A DNA stretch of 64,000 nucleotides from an uncultured Exiguobacterium sp. (GTDB lineage: Bacteria > Bacillota > Bacilli > Exiguobacteriales > Exiguobacteriaceae): the NCBI GenBank assembly GCA_913775715.1, contig CAJYMC010000001.1, positions 1 to 64,000 on the forward strand, given 5' to 3'. Numbering within the stretch: position 1 is the stretch's first letter; each line of letters opens with the position of its first letter. Positions 16,469-24,328 of the stretch are shown here, piece after piece. The translations under genes and the position numbers were made by a program. The notes under the pieces were generated by a model that ran no database searches, was not told the origin of the DNA, and saw only the letters and a list, made by a program, of their open reading frames with translations.

Positions 16469-17659
16469 ATGGCTTATATCACTGCTACTTATCAATTGAC
16501 TGCCCGTGATCGACTCGAGCAACGCGCTGAACAACTCGCGCTTGGTTTAACGGTCGGTTCTTGGACGGAACTAAATCATCTTGAACAACAACAACTCGCC
16601 TCGTTCAAAGGGGAAGTCGTACATACCGAAGAGCGCGATGGCAAAGGATATATCACGATTCGTTATCCGGAACATAACGTATCGCGCGACTTTTCTGCGA
16701 TTCTAACGACCGTATTCGGGAAACTCTCACTCGACGGTGAAATCAAGTTAACGGAGCTTCTGTTACCGGATACGTTCACACCAGATTTTCCAGGTGCGAA
16801 GTTCGGCATCGAAGGGGTCCGTTCCTTGATCGGTGTCGAAGATCGCCCATTGTTGATGAGCATCTTCAAAGGAGTCATCGGACGCGATCTATCGTTCCTT
16901 CGTGATCAACTCGAAGGACAACTCGCTGGTGGGATCGATCTCGTCAAGGACGATGAGATCCTATACGACAATCCGTTGACGCCAACGATTGACCGGGCAC
17001 GAATCGGACGTGAGGTCATCGACGCTCACTTCCACCGGACCGGTAAACGCGCGTTATATGCAATCACACTCAGCGGTCCCGTCTTCACGCTCAAGGATCA
17101 AGCCAAGCGATTGATTGATGCTGGAGCGACCGCTTTCTTGCTGAATACCTTCACATACGGACTCGACGTCTTACGCGAACTGGCACGTGATCCGGAAATC
17201 AACGTTCCAATCTTCAATCATCCGGCCTATAGCGGTGCGTTGATCGCTAGCCCGAATCACGGAGTCGCAGCTCCTGTCTTACTTGGCACATTACCGCGTG
17301 CCGCTGGAGCAGACTTGACGCTATTCCCGTCGCCTTACGGCAATGTCGCTTTGCCAAAGGATGTCGCTCGTGGCATCGCGGTCGAAGCGACCCGTCTCGG
17401 GCAGACGAAATCGATCTTCCCGGTTCCTTCAGCCGGTATTCATCCTGGACTCGTCGCTCAACTCGTACGGGACTTCGGTATCGATTCCGTCATCAACGCC
17501 GGTGGCGGCGTACATGGTCATCCGCAAGGTGCTGCGGCTGGTGTCATTGCTTTCCGTCAGGCACTCGATGCGGCACTCGCAAATGAATCCCTATCGACGG
17601 CAGCATCGCGTCATGAAGAATTACGAATTGCCCTCGACGCTTGGGGGATCAAGTCATGA
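16469..17659 (+). CDS. mtnW: 2,3-diketo-5-methylthiopentyl-1-phosphate enolase (RuBisCO-like)
   Basis: This 396-residue form IV RuBisCO-like protein enolises 2,3-diketo-5-methylthiopentyl-1-phosphate in methionine salvage. RuBisCO-fold landmarks are FPGAKFGIEGVRSLIG near residue 110, the metal-ligand segment GGIDLVKDDE near 170 (usually carbamylated Lys, Asp, Glu) and the phosphate-binding GGGVHGHPQGAAAG near 350. It starts with ATG after AAGGAGGAAAG. The sequence follows the YkrW/MtnW branch rather than photosynthetic RuBisCO. It leads the operon mtnW-mtnX-mtnB-mtnD and overlaps mtnX by ATGA. Confidence 0.96.
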   Translation: MAYITATYQLTARDRLEQRAEQLALGLTVGSWTELNHLEQQQLASFKGEVVHTEERDGKGYITIRYPEHNVSRDFSAILTTVFGKLSLDGEIKLTELLLPDTFTPDFPGAKFGIEGVRSLIGVEDRPLLMSIFKGVIGRDLSFLRDQLEGQLAGGIDLVKDDEILYDNPLTPTIDRARIGREVIDAHFHRTGKRALYAITLSGPVFTLKDQAKRLIDAGATAFLLNTFTYGLDVLRELARDPEINVPIFNHPAYSGALIASPNHGVAAPVLLGTLPRAAGADLTLFPSPYGNVALPKDVARGIAVEATRLGQTKSIFPVPSAGIHPGLVAQLVRDFGIDSVINAGGGVHGHPQGAAAGVIAFRQALDAALANESLSTAASRHEELRIALDAWGIKS

Positions 17660-18315
17660 CCGTACGGATTCTTTGTGACTTCGACGGGACGGTGACGACA
17701 CAGGATAACATCATCGCACTCATGCAGGCATTTGCGCCAGCGAGTGACTTCGAACCGTTAAAACGCGGTGTACTCGACCGGACGTTATCGATTCAGAGTG
17801 GTGTCGGGCAAATGTTCGCACTTCTGCCGTCTGACGGAAAAACAGCCTATCTTGACTTTTTGTTGGAGCGTGCCGTCATTCGCGACGGATTTTCGGAGTT
17901 ACTGCAGTACAGTCGGCGTCAAGGCATCGATTTTTCGATCGTCAGCGGTGGGATGGACTTCTTCGTCGAACCGATCTTAGCGCCATTCCTTGAACAAGAA
18001 CAGATTTTCTGTAACGTCGCTGATTTCAGTGGTCCATTCGTCCATATCGATTGGCCACACGCCTGCGATGCCCGTTGCACGAATGGGTGTGGCTGTTGTA
18101 AAACGTCCGTTGCTCGGACACTACGTCAAGACGGTGACGTCATCATCGTCATCGGCGACTCGGTGACGGACTTCGAACTCGCAAAACAAGCGGATCGTGT
18201 CTATGCCCGTGATTATCTGATCACGTTGTGTGAAGAGAACGATATCGCCTATACACCGTTTGAGACGTTCCACGATATCGTTCATGATTTAACACGAGCG
18301 GAGGTGACAACATGA
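17656..18315 (+). CDS. mtnX: 2-hydroxy-3-keto-5-methylthiopentenyl-1-phosphate phosphatase
   Basis: This 219-residue HAD-superfamily phosphatase has motif [10 protein letters not shown] at residues 6-14, a serine motif II in SIVSGGMD near 97 and motif [13 protein letters not shown] near 170. A cysteine-rich insert, [13 protein letters not shown], near residues 138-150 is characteristic of MtnX. It removes phosphate from the enolase product. The ATG overlapping the mtnW stop is preferred over the TTG fifteen bases earlier; GGGGGAT serves as Shine-Dalgarno. The 3' end overlaps mtnB by ATGA. Confidence 0.94.
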   Translation: MTVRILCDFDGTVTTQDNIIALMQAFAPASDFEPLKRGVLDRTLSIQSGVGQMFALLPSDGKTAYLDFLLERAVIRDGFSELLQYSRRQGIDFSIVSGGMDFFVEPILAPFLEQEQIFCNVADFSGPFVHIDWPHACDARCTNGCGCCKTSVARTLRQDGDVIIVIGDSVTDFELAKQADRVYARDYLITLCEENDIAYTPFETFHDIVHDLTRAEVTT

Positions 18316-18932
18316 CATTCATGCGACGGTATGAAGAGCTACGCGCCATCAAACAAGAGCTTGCGGCGCGCGATTGGTTCCCTGGTACGAGTGGCAATCT
18401 CGCCATCCGGACGTCCGGTGTCCCGGTTGAATTCCTTGTGACGGCAAGCGGAAAAGATAAACGGCAGACGACTCCTGACGACTTCGTTCATGTCGATGCG
18501 ACCGGTCAATTGATCGGTGAGCAATCCGGGCGTCCTTCCGCTGAGACATTGCTCCATGTCGAAGTGTTCAATCGAACGGACGCCGGTTGTTCCCTGCATG
18601 TCCATACGATTGCAAACAATGTGATTTCGGAACTCTATGGCGATCAAGGCAGTATCACCTTTTCCGGTCAAGAAATCATCAAGGCACTCGGACACTGGGA
18701 AGAGGATGCGACGGTCACGGTGCCAATCATTCCGAATCATGCGGACATCCCGACGCTTGCCGCTGCTTTTGCACCTCATGTCACAGCGGATAGTGGTGCC
18801 GTCCTGATCCGCAATCACGGGATCACGGTCTGGGCACCGACCGCCTTTGAAGCAAAGAAACACCTCGAAGCCTTCGAGTTTTTATTCAATTACACATTGA
18901 CGTTGCAATCATGCCGTCAATCCATTCATTAA
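18312..18932 (+). CDS. mtnB: methylthioribulose-1-phosphate dehydratase
   Basis: This 206-residue zinc enzyme of the class II aldolase fold dehydrates methylthioribulose-1-phosphate. GTSGNLAIR near residue 25, TASGKDK near 43, and the zinc histidines in LHVHT near 95 and the C-terminal RNHGITVWA near 165 are visible. GGAGGTG precedes the ATG. The start overlaps the mtnX stop; mtnD follows after 16 bp. Confidence 0.95.
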   Translation: MTFMRRYEELRAIKQELAARDWFPGTSGNLAIRTSGVPVEFLVTASGKDKRQTTPDDFVHVDATGQLIGEQSGRPSAETLLHVEVFNRTDAGCSLHVHTIANNVISELYGDQGSITFSGQEIIKALGHWEEDATVTVPIIPNHADIPTLAAAFAPHVTADSGAVLIRNHGITVWAPTAFEAKKHLEAFEFLFNYTLTLQSCRQSIH

Positions 18933-18948
18933 AAGGAGGAATCATCTC

Positions 18949-19485
18949 ATGGCAACAGTCTTATTCCAAGAAACAAACACACGGTATACGGATCAAACGG
19001 AAGTCGCTGACTTCCTTGCGTCACGCGGCGTTCTTTACGAACAGTGGGACGTTTCGAAACTTCCAGCGCCTCTCGTGGAAAACTTCACACTGACGGATGC
19101 GGACAAACAAACGATTCTCGATACGTTCGCTCCAGAAATCAAAGACGTATCAGAACGTCGTGGGTATCAGACAGCTGATATCATCTCACTTTCGGATACG
19201 ACACCGAACCTCGATGAGTTGCTCGTCAACTTCCAGAAAGAACATCACCATACGGATGATGAAGTTCGTTTCATCGTCAGCGGTCATGGCGTCTTCGCGA
19301 TCAAAGACGAAGAGGTCGGCTACTACAATATCGAACTCAATCCTGGTGATTTGATTTCCGTTCCTGTTAACACACGCCACTACTTTACGCTTCAAGACGA
19401 TCGTAAAGTCGTTGCTGTTCGGATCTTCGTCACGACAGACGGCTGGGTTCCGATTTATGAAAACGAGACGTCAACGGTCTCTTAA
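18949..19485 (+). CDS. mtnD: acireductone dioxygenase
   Basis: This 178-residue cupin oxidises acireductone to formate and 4-methylthio-2-oxobutanoate, the methionine precursor. Metal ligands are visible: HHHTDDE near residue 87-93 (His, His, Glu) and the later His in VNTRHYFT near 134. Iron or nickel could be bound, which decides between the on- and off-pathway reactions; sequence cannot tell. AAGGAGG lies upstream of the ATG. The aminotransferase mtnE that completes the pathway is not in this window. Confidence 0.95.
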   Translation: MATVLFQETNTRYTDQTEVADFLASRGVLYEQWDVSKLPAPLVENFTLTDADKQTILDTFAPEIKDVSERRGYQTADIISLSDTTPNLDELLVNFQKEHHHTDDEVRFIVSGHGVFAIKDEEVGYYNIELNPGDLISVPVNTRHYFTLQDDRKVVAVRIFVTTDGWVPIYENETSTVS

Positions 19486-19494
19486 GATCGATAT

Positions 19495-19536
19495 AAGCGC
19501 TGTTTTCCTTCATATGAAGGAAATCAGCGCTTTTCT
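19495..19536 (+). terminator. terminator after mtnD
   Basis: AAGCGCTG.TTTCCTTC and GAAGGAAA.CAGCGCTT pair into a stem of about 17 bp, followed by TTTTC. Confidence 0.85.
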
Positions 19537-19609
19537 TATCGCACAAACATATCACTACATTGACACGTAACCGATATAATGAAAGAAAAGCGATGAGGAA
19601 GTGAGCGTC

Positions 19610-20098
19610 ATGCATATTCGTTCTGTAACGGAACACGACTTACCAGCGATTCTCGCCATCTATAATGAAGGCATCGAAGATCGGATCGCAACGCTTGAGA
19701 CCGACCAAAAGGACTTATCCTTCATGACCCAGTGGTATGCGGAACGAACCAATCGATTTGCCGGATATGTCGCTGAAGATGATACAGGTGTCCTCGGCTT
19801 TATTTCCCTCGATCCGTATAATCCGCGTCCTGTCTACGCATCCGTCGGTGAGATTTCGGTTTATATTACCCGAACGCATCGTGGACAAGGGATTGGCACA
19901 CGTTTGCTTGAAACGGCTGAACAACATGCGCGCGATCATCAGATGCATAAACTCATTCTCTTCACCTTCCCATTCAATAAAATCGGACAAAAGCTCTATA
20001 TCCGCTCCGGATTCCGGATCGTTGGAACGTTTAAGGAACAAGGTCGCTTGAACGGCGAATACGTCGACGTCATGGCGATGGAGAAACGCTTACGATAG
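19610..20098 (+). CDS. GNAT N-acetyltransferase, phosphinothricin-acetyltransferase-like
   Basis: This 162-residue GNAT protein carries the acetyl-CoA-binding motif A SVYITRTHRGQGIGTRLLE around residues 83-101 and the C-terminal KLYIRSGFRIVG. The order YNEGIEDRIATLET near residue 15-28 resembles the Pat/YwnH group that acetylates phosphinothricin or methionine sulfoximine-like compounds, but the natural substrate is uncertain. The ATG at 19610 has GAGGAAG at normal spacing; an in-frame GTG nine bases earlier is too close to it. A good -10 (TATAAT, 19575-19580) lies upstream without a clear -35. Confidence 0.85.
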   Translation: MHIRSVTEHDLPAILAIYNEGIEDRIATLETDQKDLSFMTQWYAERTNRFAGYVAEDDTGVLGFISLDPYNPRPVYASVGEISVYITRTHRGQGIGTRLLETAEQHARDHQMHKLILFTFPFNKIGQKLYIRSGFRIVGTFKEQGRLNGEYVDVMAMEKRLR

Positions 20099-20158
20099 GA
20101 TTCATTGAATGCCAGACGGGGAATAGTCATTCCGAGTCATTGAGAGAGGATGAATCTA

Positions 20159-20914
20159 ATGGATATTCAACAAATTCGTAATGCAACGCTCGTTGTCACG
20201 TACGCCAATCAAGTCTTACTGATCGATCCGTTCCTCGGCGAAAAAGGCAGTTTGCCTCCCTTCGGTCAAACGCCAAATGCTGTCGCCAATCCACTCGTCG
20301 ACTTACCGGTCGATGTCAAAACCCTGCTCGATCCTGACGCCATCTTCGTCACGCATCTGCACGCCGATCATTTCGATGATACTGCTAAACAACTATTACC
20401 AAAGCATTTGCCACTCTATGCGCAGCAAGAAGAAGACGCGCAGCAAATCCGAGAAGCCGGCTTCACGAACGTCTCTTCCTTCGATTCTGGTGTGACGATT
20501 GGTGATATCCAAATCCATCGAACAGGTGGACAGCATGGTGTCGATGAAATCGGCGAACGGATGGGACGTGTGTCTGGGCTCGTCCTCACCCATCCGGACG
20601 AACCAACACTTTATATCGCAGGTGATACAATCTGGTGTGACGAGGTCGCGCATGCAATCGAACAACATACACCCGATATCATCGTCGTCAACAGTGGCGC
20701 CGCCCAGTTCTTGACCGGAGAACCGATCACGATGTCACAGCGTGATCTCCTTGCGGTACACGAAGCGGCGGCGGAAGCGACAATCATCGTCTCGCACCTC
20801 GAGTCCGTCAACCACTGTCTCTTGCGACGCGATATGATCGCTGACTTTTTAACTGCTTTCCATCTCTCTTCCCATTTCCTCATTCCAGAGGATGGCGAAA
20901 CGATGTCATTTTAA
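20159..20914 (+). CDS. metallo-beta-lactamase-fold hydrolase (UlaG-like)
   Basis: This 251-residue metal-dependent hydrolase has the zinc motif THLHADHFDD near residue 63-72, GGQHGVDE near 122, IAGDTIW near 155 and VSHLESVNH near 210. The family includes L-ascorbate-6-phosphate lactonase and many uncharacterised beta-lactamase-fold proteins; no sugar genes are nearby, so function is open. The ATG at 20159 is favoured because GAGAGG is nine bases upstream; an ATG at 20150 directly abuts it. It appears to be transcribed singly. Confidence 0.85.
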   Translation: MDIQQIRNATLVVTYANQVLLIDPFLGEKGSLPPFGQTPNAVANPLVDLPVDVKTLLDPDAIFVTHLHADHFDDTAKQLLPKHLPLYAQQEEDAQQIREAGFTNVSSFDSGVTIGDIQIHRTGGQHGVDEIGERMGRVSGLVLTHPDEPTLYIAGDTIWCDEVAHAIEQHTPDIIVVNSGAAQFLTGEPITMSQRDLLAVHEAAAEATIIVSHLESVNHCLLRRDMIADFLTAFHLSSHFLIPEDGETMSF

Positions 20915-20922
20915 GAACAAAC

Positions 20923-20964
20923 CAAAAGTCTCTTTTCGAAATCCATCGAAAAGAGACTTTTTTT
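20923..20964. terminator. bidirectional terminator
   Basis: AAAGTCTCTTTTCGA and TCGAAAAGAGACTTT form a 15-bp stem flanked by A and T runs, between two convergent genes. Confidence 0.85.
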
Positions 20965-21601
20965 ATGGAATGACCAACCCTAATAATCGAGCAAACGCGA
21001 CTGCCTGTTCTTCCGTAATGACAGCACCCGATAAAAATCGTGGATCGATCGTGATACCAGAGAGTTCCGTTTGCCGGAGATCGAGACCTTTTAACGGGGT
21101 TTCAATCCATTGGCTATCGGTAAAACGTACCGTTTCGAGTTTCCACTGGGTCGGTTTCACTTCGAAGAACTGTGCTTCTTTCATCGTCGTTTCGCTCCAG
21201 TGTTGGTGACGGACCGTACTGCGAATGAACTGTGCATAATCCGCAAGTCCTTCCTGAATCGTCAAATGATCCAGCGTACAATCCTCGAACTGAACACCCG
21301 TCATCCGGCATCCGACGAAGGACACACGGTGAAAACGAGTTTCTCGGAAGTGACATCCCGTTAAGTCACATTGCTCAAAACGGATATCTTCGAACGAACC
21401 ACGGTCAAAGGTTAGATTCGCGAACGAGACATGTTGAAAACACACTTGATAAGCATCGATGCGTTCTGTCAGTTCACTCGGCATCGACTCTTTCTCATAA
21501 CGCGCTCCTTTCAGATACGGGTCATCGATTTCGACTTGATCGAACGTCTCTAGCTGAAGCGTCTTCGGTAATTCTGGTAAACGGATAACGATCTCTTTCA
21601 T
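20963..21601 (-). CDS. pentapeptide-repeat protein
   Basis: This 212-residue cytoplasmic protein has degenerate A(D/N)LXX-type pentapeptide repeats: CFQHVSFANLTFDRGSFED near residues 53-71, then FEQCDLTGCHFRETRFHRV and VQFEDCTLDHL. Such proteins form right-handed quadrilateral beta-helices; some shield DNA gyrase from quinolones, many have unknown roles. The middle and C-terminal third depart from the repeat, unlike Qnr proteins, so gyrase protection is not assumed. The gene is monocistronic and shares its terminator with the convergent hydrolase gene. Confidence 0.82.
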   Translation of the reverse strand: MKEIVIRLPELPKTLQLETFDQVEIDDPYLKGARYEKESMPSELTERIDAYQVCFQHVSFANLTFDRGSFEDIRFEQCDLTGCHFRETRFHRVSFVGCRMTGVQFEDCTLDHLTIQEGLADYAQFIRSTVRHQHWSETTMKEAQFFEVKPTQWKLETVRFTDSQWIETPLKGLDLRQTELSGITIDPRFLSGAVITEEQAVAFARLLGLVIP

Positions 21602-21696
21602 GGAGATTCCTCCTTTTTTCTCTCCCTTAGTGTATCAAACTCCTTTTCTATAAGGGTAAATCGCTTGAATCCCCCCTTTTTTAAACAGTTTTTATT

Positions 21697-21724
21697 TTGA
21701 GACACTTTGAGACCGTGCTATAGT
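21697..21724 (+). promoter_or_regulatory. promoter of the SOS polymerase operon
   Basis: TTGAGA at 21697-21702 and TATAGT at 21719-21724 are 16 bp apart; the LexA box lies just downstream. Confidence 0.65.
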
Positions 21725-21741
21725 CAAGGAAAACCAAAATA

Positions 21742-21755
21742 AGAACATACGTTCT
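21742..21755 (+). promoter_or_regulatory. lexA-binding site: LexA (DinR) box
   Basis: AGAACATACGTTCT is a perfect palindrome matching the Bacillus SOS box core GAACNNNNGTTC. It lies about 18 bp past the -10 and 23 bp before the start codon of the Y-family polymerase, so LexA should block its transcription. Confidence 0.88.
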
Positions 21756-21777
21756 TTTATGTAAAGGAGTGATTCAG

Positions 21778-23100
21778 ATGTTTCCTTCCGTCGTTTTACC
21801 ACAAGATAAACGTATTTTTTGCGTCGACAGTGTTTCCTTCTACGCCAGCTGTGAATGCCAGTATCGCAACCTCCCTCCCTTGACGACACGTCTTGCGGTC
21901 GTCTCCGATTTAAAACGAAGTGGGTCCGTCATTCTCGCTGCCACCCCTGCCTTAAAAGCGCTTGGAATCAAGACAGCCGGTCGACTGTATGAAATCGAGC
22001 AATTGCCATACGCTGTTCGTCGTACGATTCAACTTGTCGAACCACGTATGCTTGCTTATATGAAGACGTCGATTCGTGTCCTGGATGTTCTGCACCAATT
22101 CGCACCACCTGAAGCCATCCGCGTCTATTCGATTGACGAAAGCTTCATTGACATGACCGGAACCGATCGCCTATTTGGTTCCGACCTGCAAGCTGCTCTC
22201 AAAATTAAAGAAGCGATCCTGAAACAGACCGGCATCCACGTTCGGATCGGGATTGGTCCAAATAACGTCATCGCAAAACTGACGCTTGATTTAATCGGGA
22301 AAAAAGAAGGCATCGCGCGATGTGGATATGCTGATGTCGCACGACGTCTACATGATTTTCCGATTCGAAAGATGTGGGGAGTCGGACACCGTATGGAACA
22401 ACATCTGCAGATGATGGGGATTGAAACAATCGGTGATCTTGCCATGCGCCCCGTTGAAGAGTTACACGAACGCTTCGGTGTGATCGGTGCCGAACTGTGG
22501 CATCACGCTTGGGGGCTCGATGCGTCACCGACGCTCCTTGCCCCTCGTCATTTGTTCGAGAAAGCCCCTCAACGGACGATCGGACACGGTGTGACCTTGA
22601 TGCAGGACTATTATCAGTTCGAACGCATTCGGAATGTGCTCAATGAACTGGTACAGGATGTTGCCGCACGTTGTCGCTTTTCGAATCAAGTCGGCTGGAC
22701 CGTTCACATCGGTGTCCGCTATTCCCGAAACGTCGTCCGAAGTGGCTTCTCTCGTCAAGTGCGATTGCCTTATCCGACATCCGATGAACGCATCATTTTG
22801 CGTCACGTCTTACAATTGTTCGAACCGAATTGGCTTGACGGGGAACCCGTTCGTTTTTTATCTGTCGCAGTGGGACATCTAACTGCCGATCAAGGCACCT
22901 TACAGTTATCCTTGTTCGAGGATAATACGCGACTCTGGAAGCGGCGGCGGTTATTAAAAGCAATGGACATCGTTAACCTCCGCTACGGGAAAGGAACGAT
23001 TCGTCTCGCTGTCTCGTTTCTCGATACGAGCGTCGCCAAACGGCGGCTTCGTTTCGTTGGCGGTCATCCAGGAGGTGATCTTCATGACAGCGTATCGTGA
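21778..23100 (+). CDS. Y-family DNA polymerase (UvrX/YqjW type)
   Basis: This 440-residue translesion polymerase has the catalytic metal residues in FCVDSVSFYASCE (residues 14-26) and YSIDESFIDMT near 120. GIGPNNVIAKLTLD near 163 and the helix-hairpin-helix segment RKMWGVGHRMEQHLQMMGI near 205-220 follow. Length and context place it with the Bacillus YqjW/UvrX proteins, which pair with small YolD-like proteins. GGAGTG lies in front of the ATG. A C-terminal SLFED near 385 could be a sliding-clamp contact (QLSLFE). SOS control is indicated by the LexA box. It overlaps the YolD gene. Confidence 0.93.
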   Translation: MFPSVVLPQDKRIFCVDSVSFYASCECQYRNLPPLTTRLAVVSDLKRSGSVILAATPALKALGIKTAGRLYEIEQLPYAVRRTIQLVEPRMLAYMKTSIRVLDVLHQFAPPEAIRVYSIDESFIDMTGTDRLFGSDLQAALKIKEAILKQTGIHVRIGIGPNNVIAKLTLDLIGKKEGIARCGYADVARRLHDFPIRKMWGVGHRMEQHLQMMGIETIGDLAMRPVEELHERFGVIGAELWHHAWGLDASPTLLAPRHLFEKAPQRTIGHGVTLMQDYYQFERIRNVLNELVQDVAARCRFSNQVGWTVHIGVRYSRNVVRSGFSRQVRLPYPTSDERIILRHVLQLFEPNWLDGEPVRFLSVAVGHLTADQGTLQLSLFEDNTRLWKRRRLLKAMDIVNLRYGKGTIRLAVSFLDTSVAKRRLRFVGGHPGGDLHDSVS

Positions 23101-23413
23101 TCGGGGAAATTTAAAATGGATTCCTTTTCTCATGCCGGAACATTTGCAATTGTTGCGGGAATACTATGTCCAGATGCATCAGCTCGACTTGCCTGAAATT
23201 GATGAACAGTTGCAAGAATCATGGCACTTTCTGCTTCAAGAGGCTTTAATAGAAGGAAACGAACTTGAAATCACGTATTATAAGGAAAGTAGCTACGTGA
23301 CGGTCGTTGGTTTTGTGGAACGCCTAGAGCCCGAACGTTCCGTTCTCTTTCTACGTGGTCGTGTTGTAGTGGAAATTCCCTTCACACGAATCGTCCGGAT
23401 CGAAAACGGGTAA
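23084..23413 (+). CDS. YolD-like protein
   Basis: This 109-residue protein has the YolD family start MTAYRDRGNLKWIPFLMPEH and the later TVVGFVERLEPE and PFTRIVRIENG. YolD-like proteins are found almost always with Y-family polymerases and are thought to be UmuD-like partners. The ATG at 23084 lies inside the end of the polymerase gene with GGAGGTG in front, so the two are co-translated. The longer upstream frame is not used. Confidence 0.88.
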   Translation: MTAYRDRGNLKWIPFLMPEHLQLLREYYVQMHQLDLPEIDEQLQESWHFLLQEALIEGNELEITYYKESSYVTVVGFVERLEPERSVLFLRGRVVVEIPFTRIVRIENG

Positions 23414-23464
23414 GCTCACATACAGATGGATGCTTCAAATCGTGCCCGGAAAGAAGGAATAGTC

Positions 23465-24277
23465 ATGTTAGATTGGTTTACTTCCCTCCCCGTCGTCGTG
23501 CAAGCATTGCTTGCCGGAATGATGACGTGGGGGTTAACCGCACTTGGTGCGGCACTTGTCTTCGTCTTTACGACGATTGAAAAACGCGTCATGAACATGA
23601 TGCTCGGTTTCGCTGCCGGCGTCATGATTGCCGCGTCATTTTGGTCGTTGCTTGCTCCTGCAATCGAGTTCACGGAGCAGGATGGTGGCATCGCTTGGAT
23701 TCCTGCTGCAATTGGATTCCTTGCGGGTGGATTTTTCGTCCGTCTCCTTGACTTCGTCACACCGCATTTGCACTTATCCGCACCACTTGAAACAGCTGAA
23801 GGTCCTTCAACAGGACTTAAGAAAACGACGTTGCTGTTTCTTGCGATCACGTTGCATAACATTCCGGAAGGTCTTGCGATCGGTGTCGCTTTTGGTGCCG
23901 CTGCCTTGAATATGGACGGAGCGACCGTCGCCGGGGCTTTGACACTCGCACTCGGGATTGGCATTCAAAACATGCCCGAAGGTGCTGCGTTATCGATTCC
24001 GTTACGCGGTGAAGGGATGTCGCGCCGGCGCGCCTTTCATTACGGTCAATTGTCAGCAATCGTCGAACCGATTGCTGCGATGGTCGGTGCGGCGGCTGTC
24101 TTCTTCGTTCAACCGCTTCTACCGTATGCGTTATCGTTTGCTGCCGGAGCGATGATTTTCGTCGTCGTCGAAGAATTGATTCCGGAGTCACAAGCAGAGA
24201 ACGGATCCGATTTAGCAACGCTTGGTTTGATGGTCGGTTTTACGGTCATGATGATTCTCGATGTCGCACTCGGGTAA
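23465..24277 (+). CDS. ZIP-family divalent metal transporter
   Basis: This 270-residue membrane protein of the ZIP/ZupT family has about eight helices. TM4 and TM5 carry the metal-binding motifs TLHNIPEGLAIGV near residue 140 and GIGIQNMPEGAALS near 175; a His-rich loop PHLHLS lies near 110. The second helix has QNMPEG where many ZIPs have HNIPEG, which may affect which metal is carried. The frame extends upstream, but the ATG at 23465 has AAGAAGGAAT in front. It follows the SOS operon by 50 bp without a clear promoter of its own. It converges with the Zn/Cd ATPase gene. Confidence 0.9.
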   Translation: MLDWFTSLPVVVQALLAGMMTWGLTALGAALVFVFTTIEKRVMNMMLGFAAGVMIAASFWSLLAPAIEFTEQDGGIAWIPAAIGFLAGGFFVRLLDFVTPHLHLSAPLETAEGPSTGLKKTTLLFLAITLHNIPEGLAIGVAFGAAALNMDGATVAGALTLALGIGIQNMPEGAALSIPLRGEGMSRRRAFHYGQLSAIVEPIAAMVGAAAVFFVQPLLPYALSFAAGAMIFVVVEELIPESQAENGSDLATLGLMVGFTVMMILDVALG

Positions 24278-24281
24278 TCTA

Positions 24282-24326
24282 AAAATATGCGATCATCTCC
24301 TCAAAAGAGGAAATGATCGCATATTT
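24282..24326. terminator. terminator between the ZIP and Zn/Cd ATPase genes
   Basis: AAATATGCGATCAT.TCCTC and GAGGAAATGATCGCATATTT form a stem of about 18 bp with loop AAAA. The minus side has the better T-run, so it mainly ends the ATPase transcript. Confidence 0.8.
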
Positions 24327-24328
24327 GT

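Noticed and set aside
19560..19580. TTGACA and TATAAT before the GNAT gene as a promoter
   Set aside because: The two hexamers are only 9 bp apart, so they cannot act together; only the -10 may be used.
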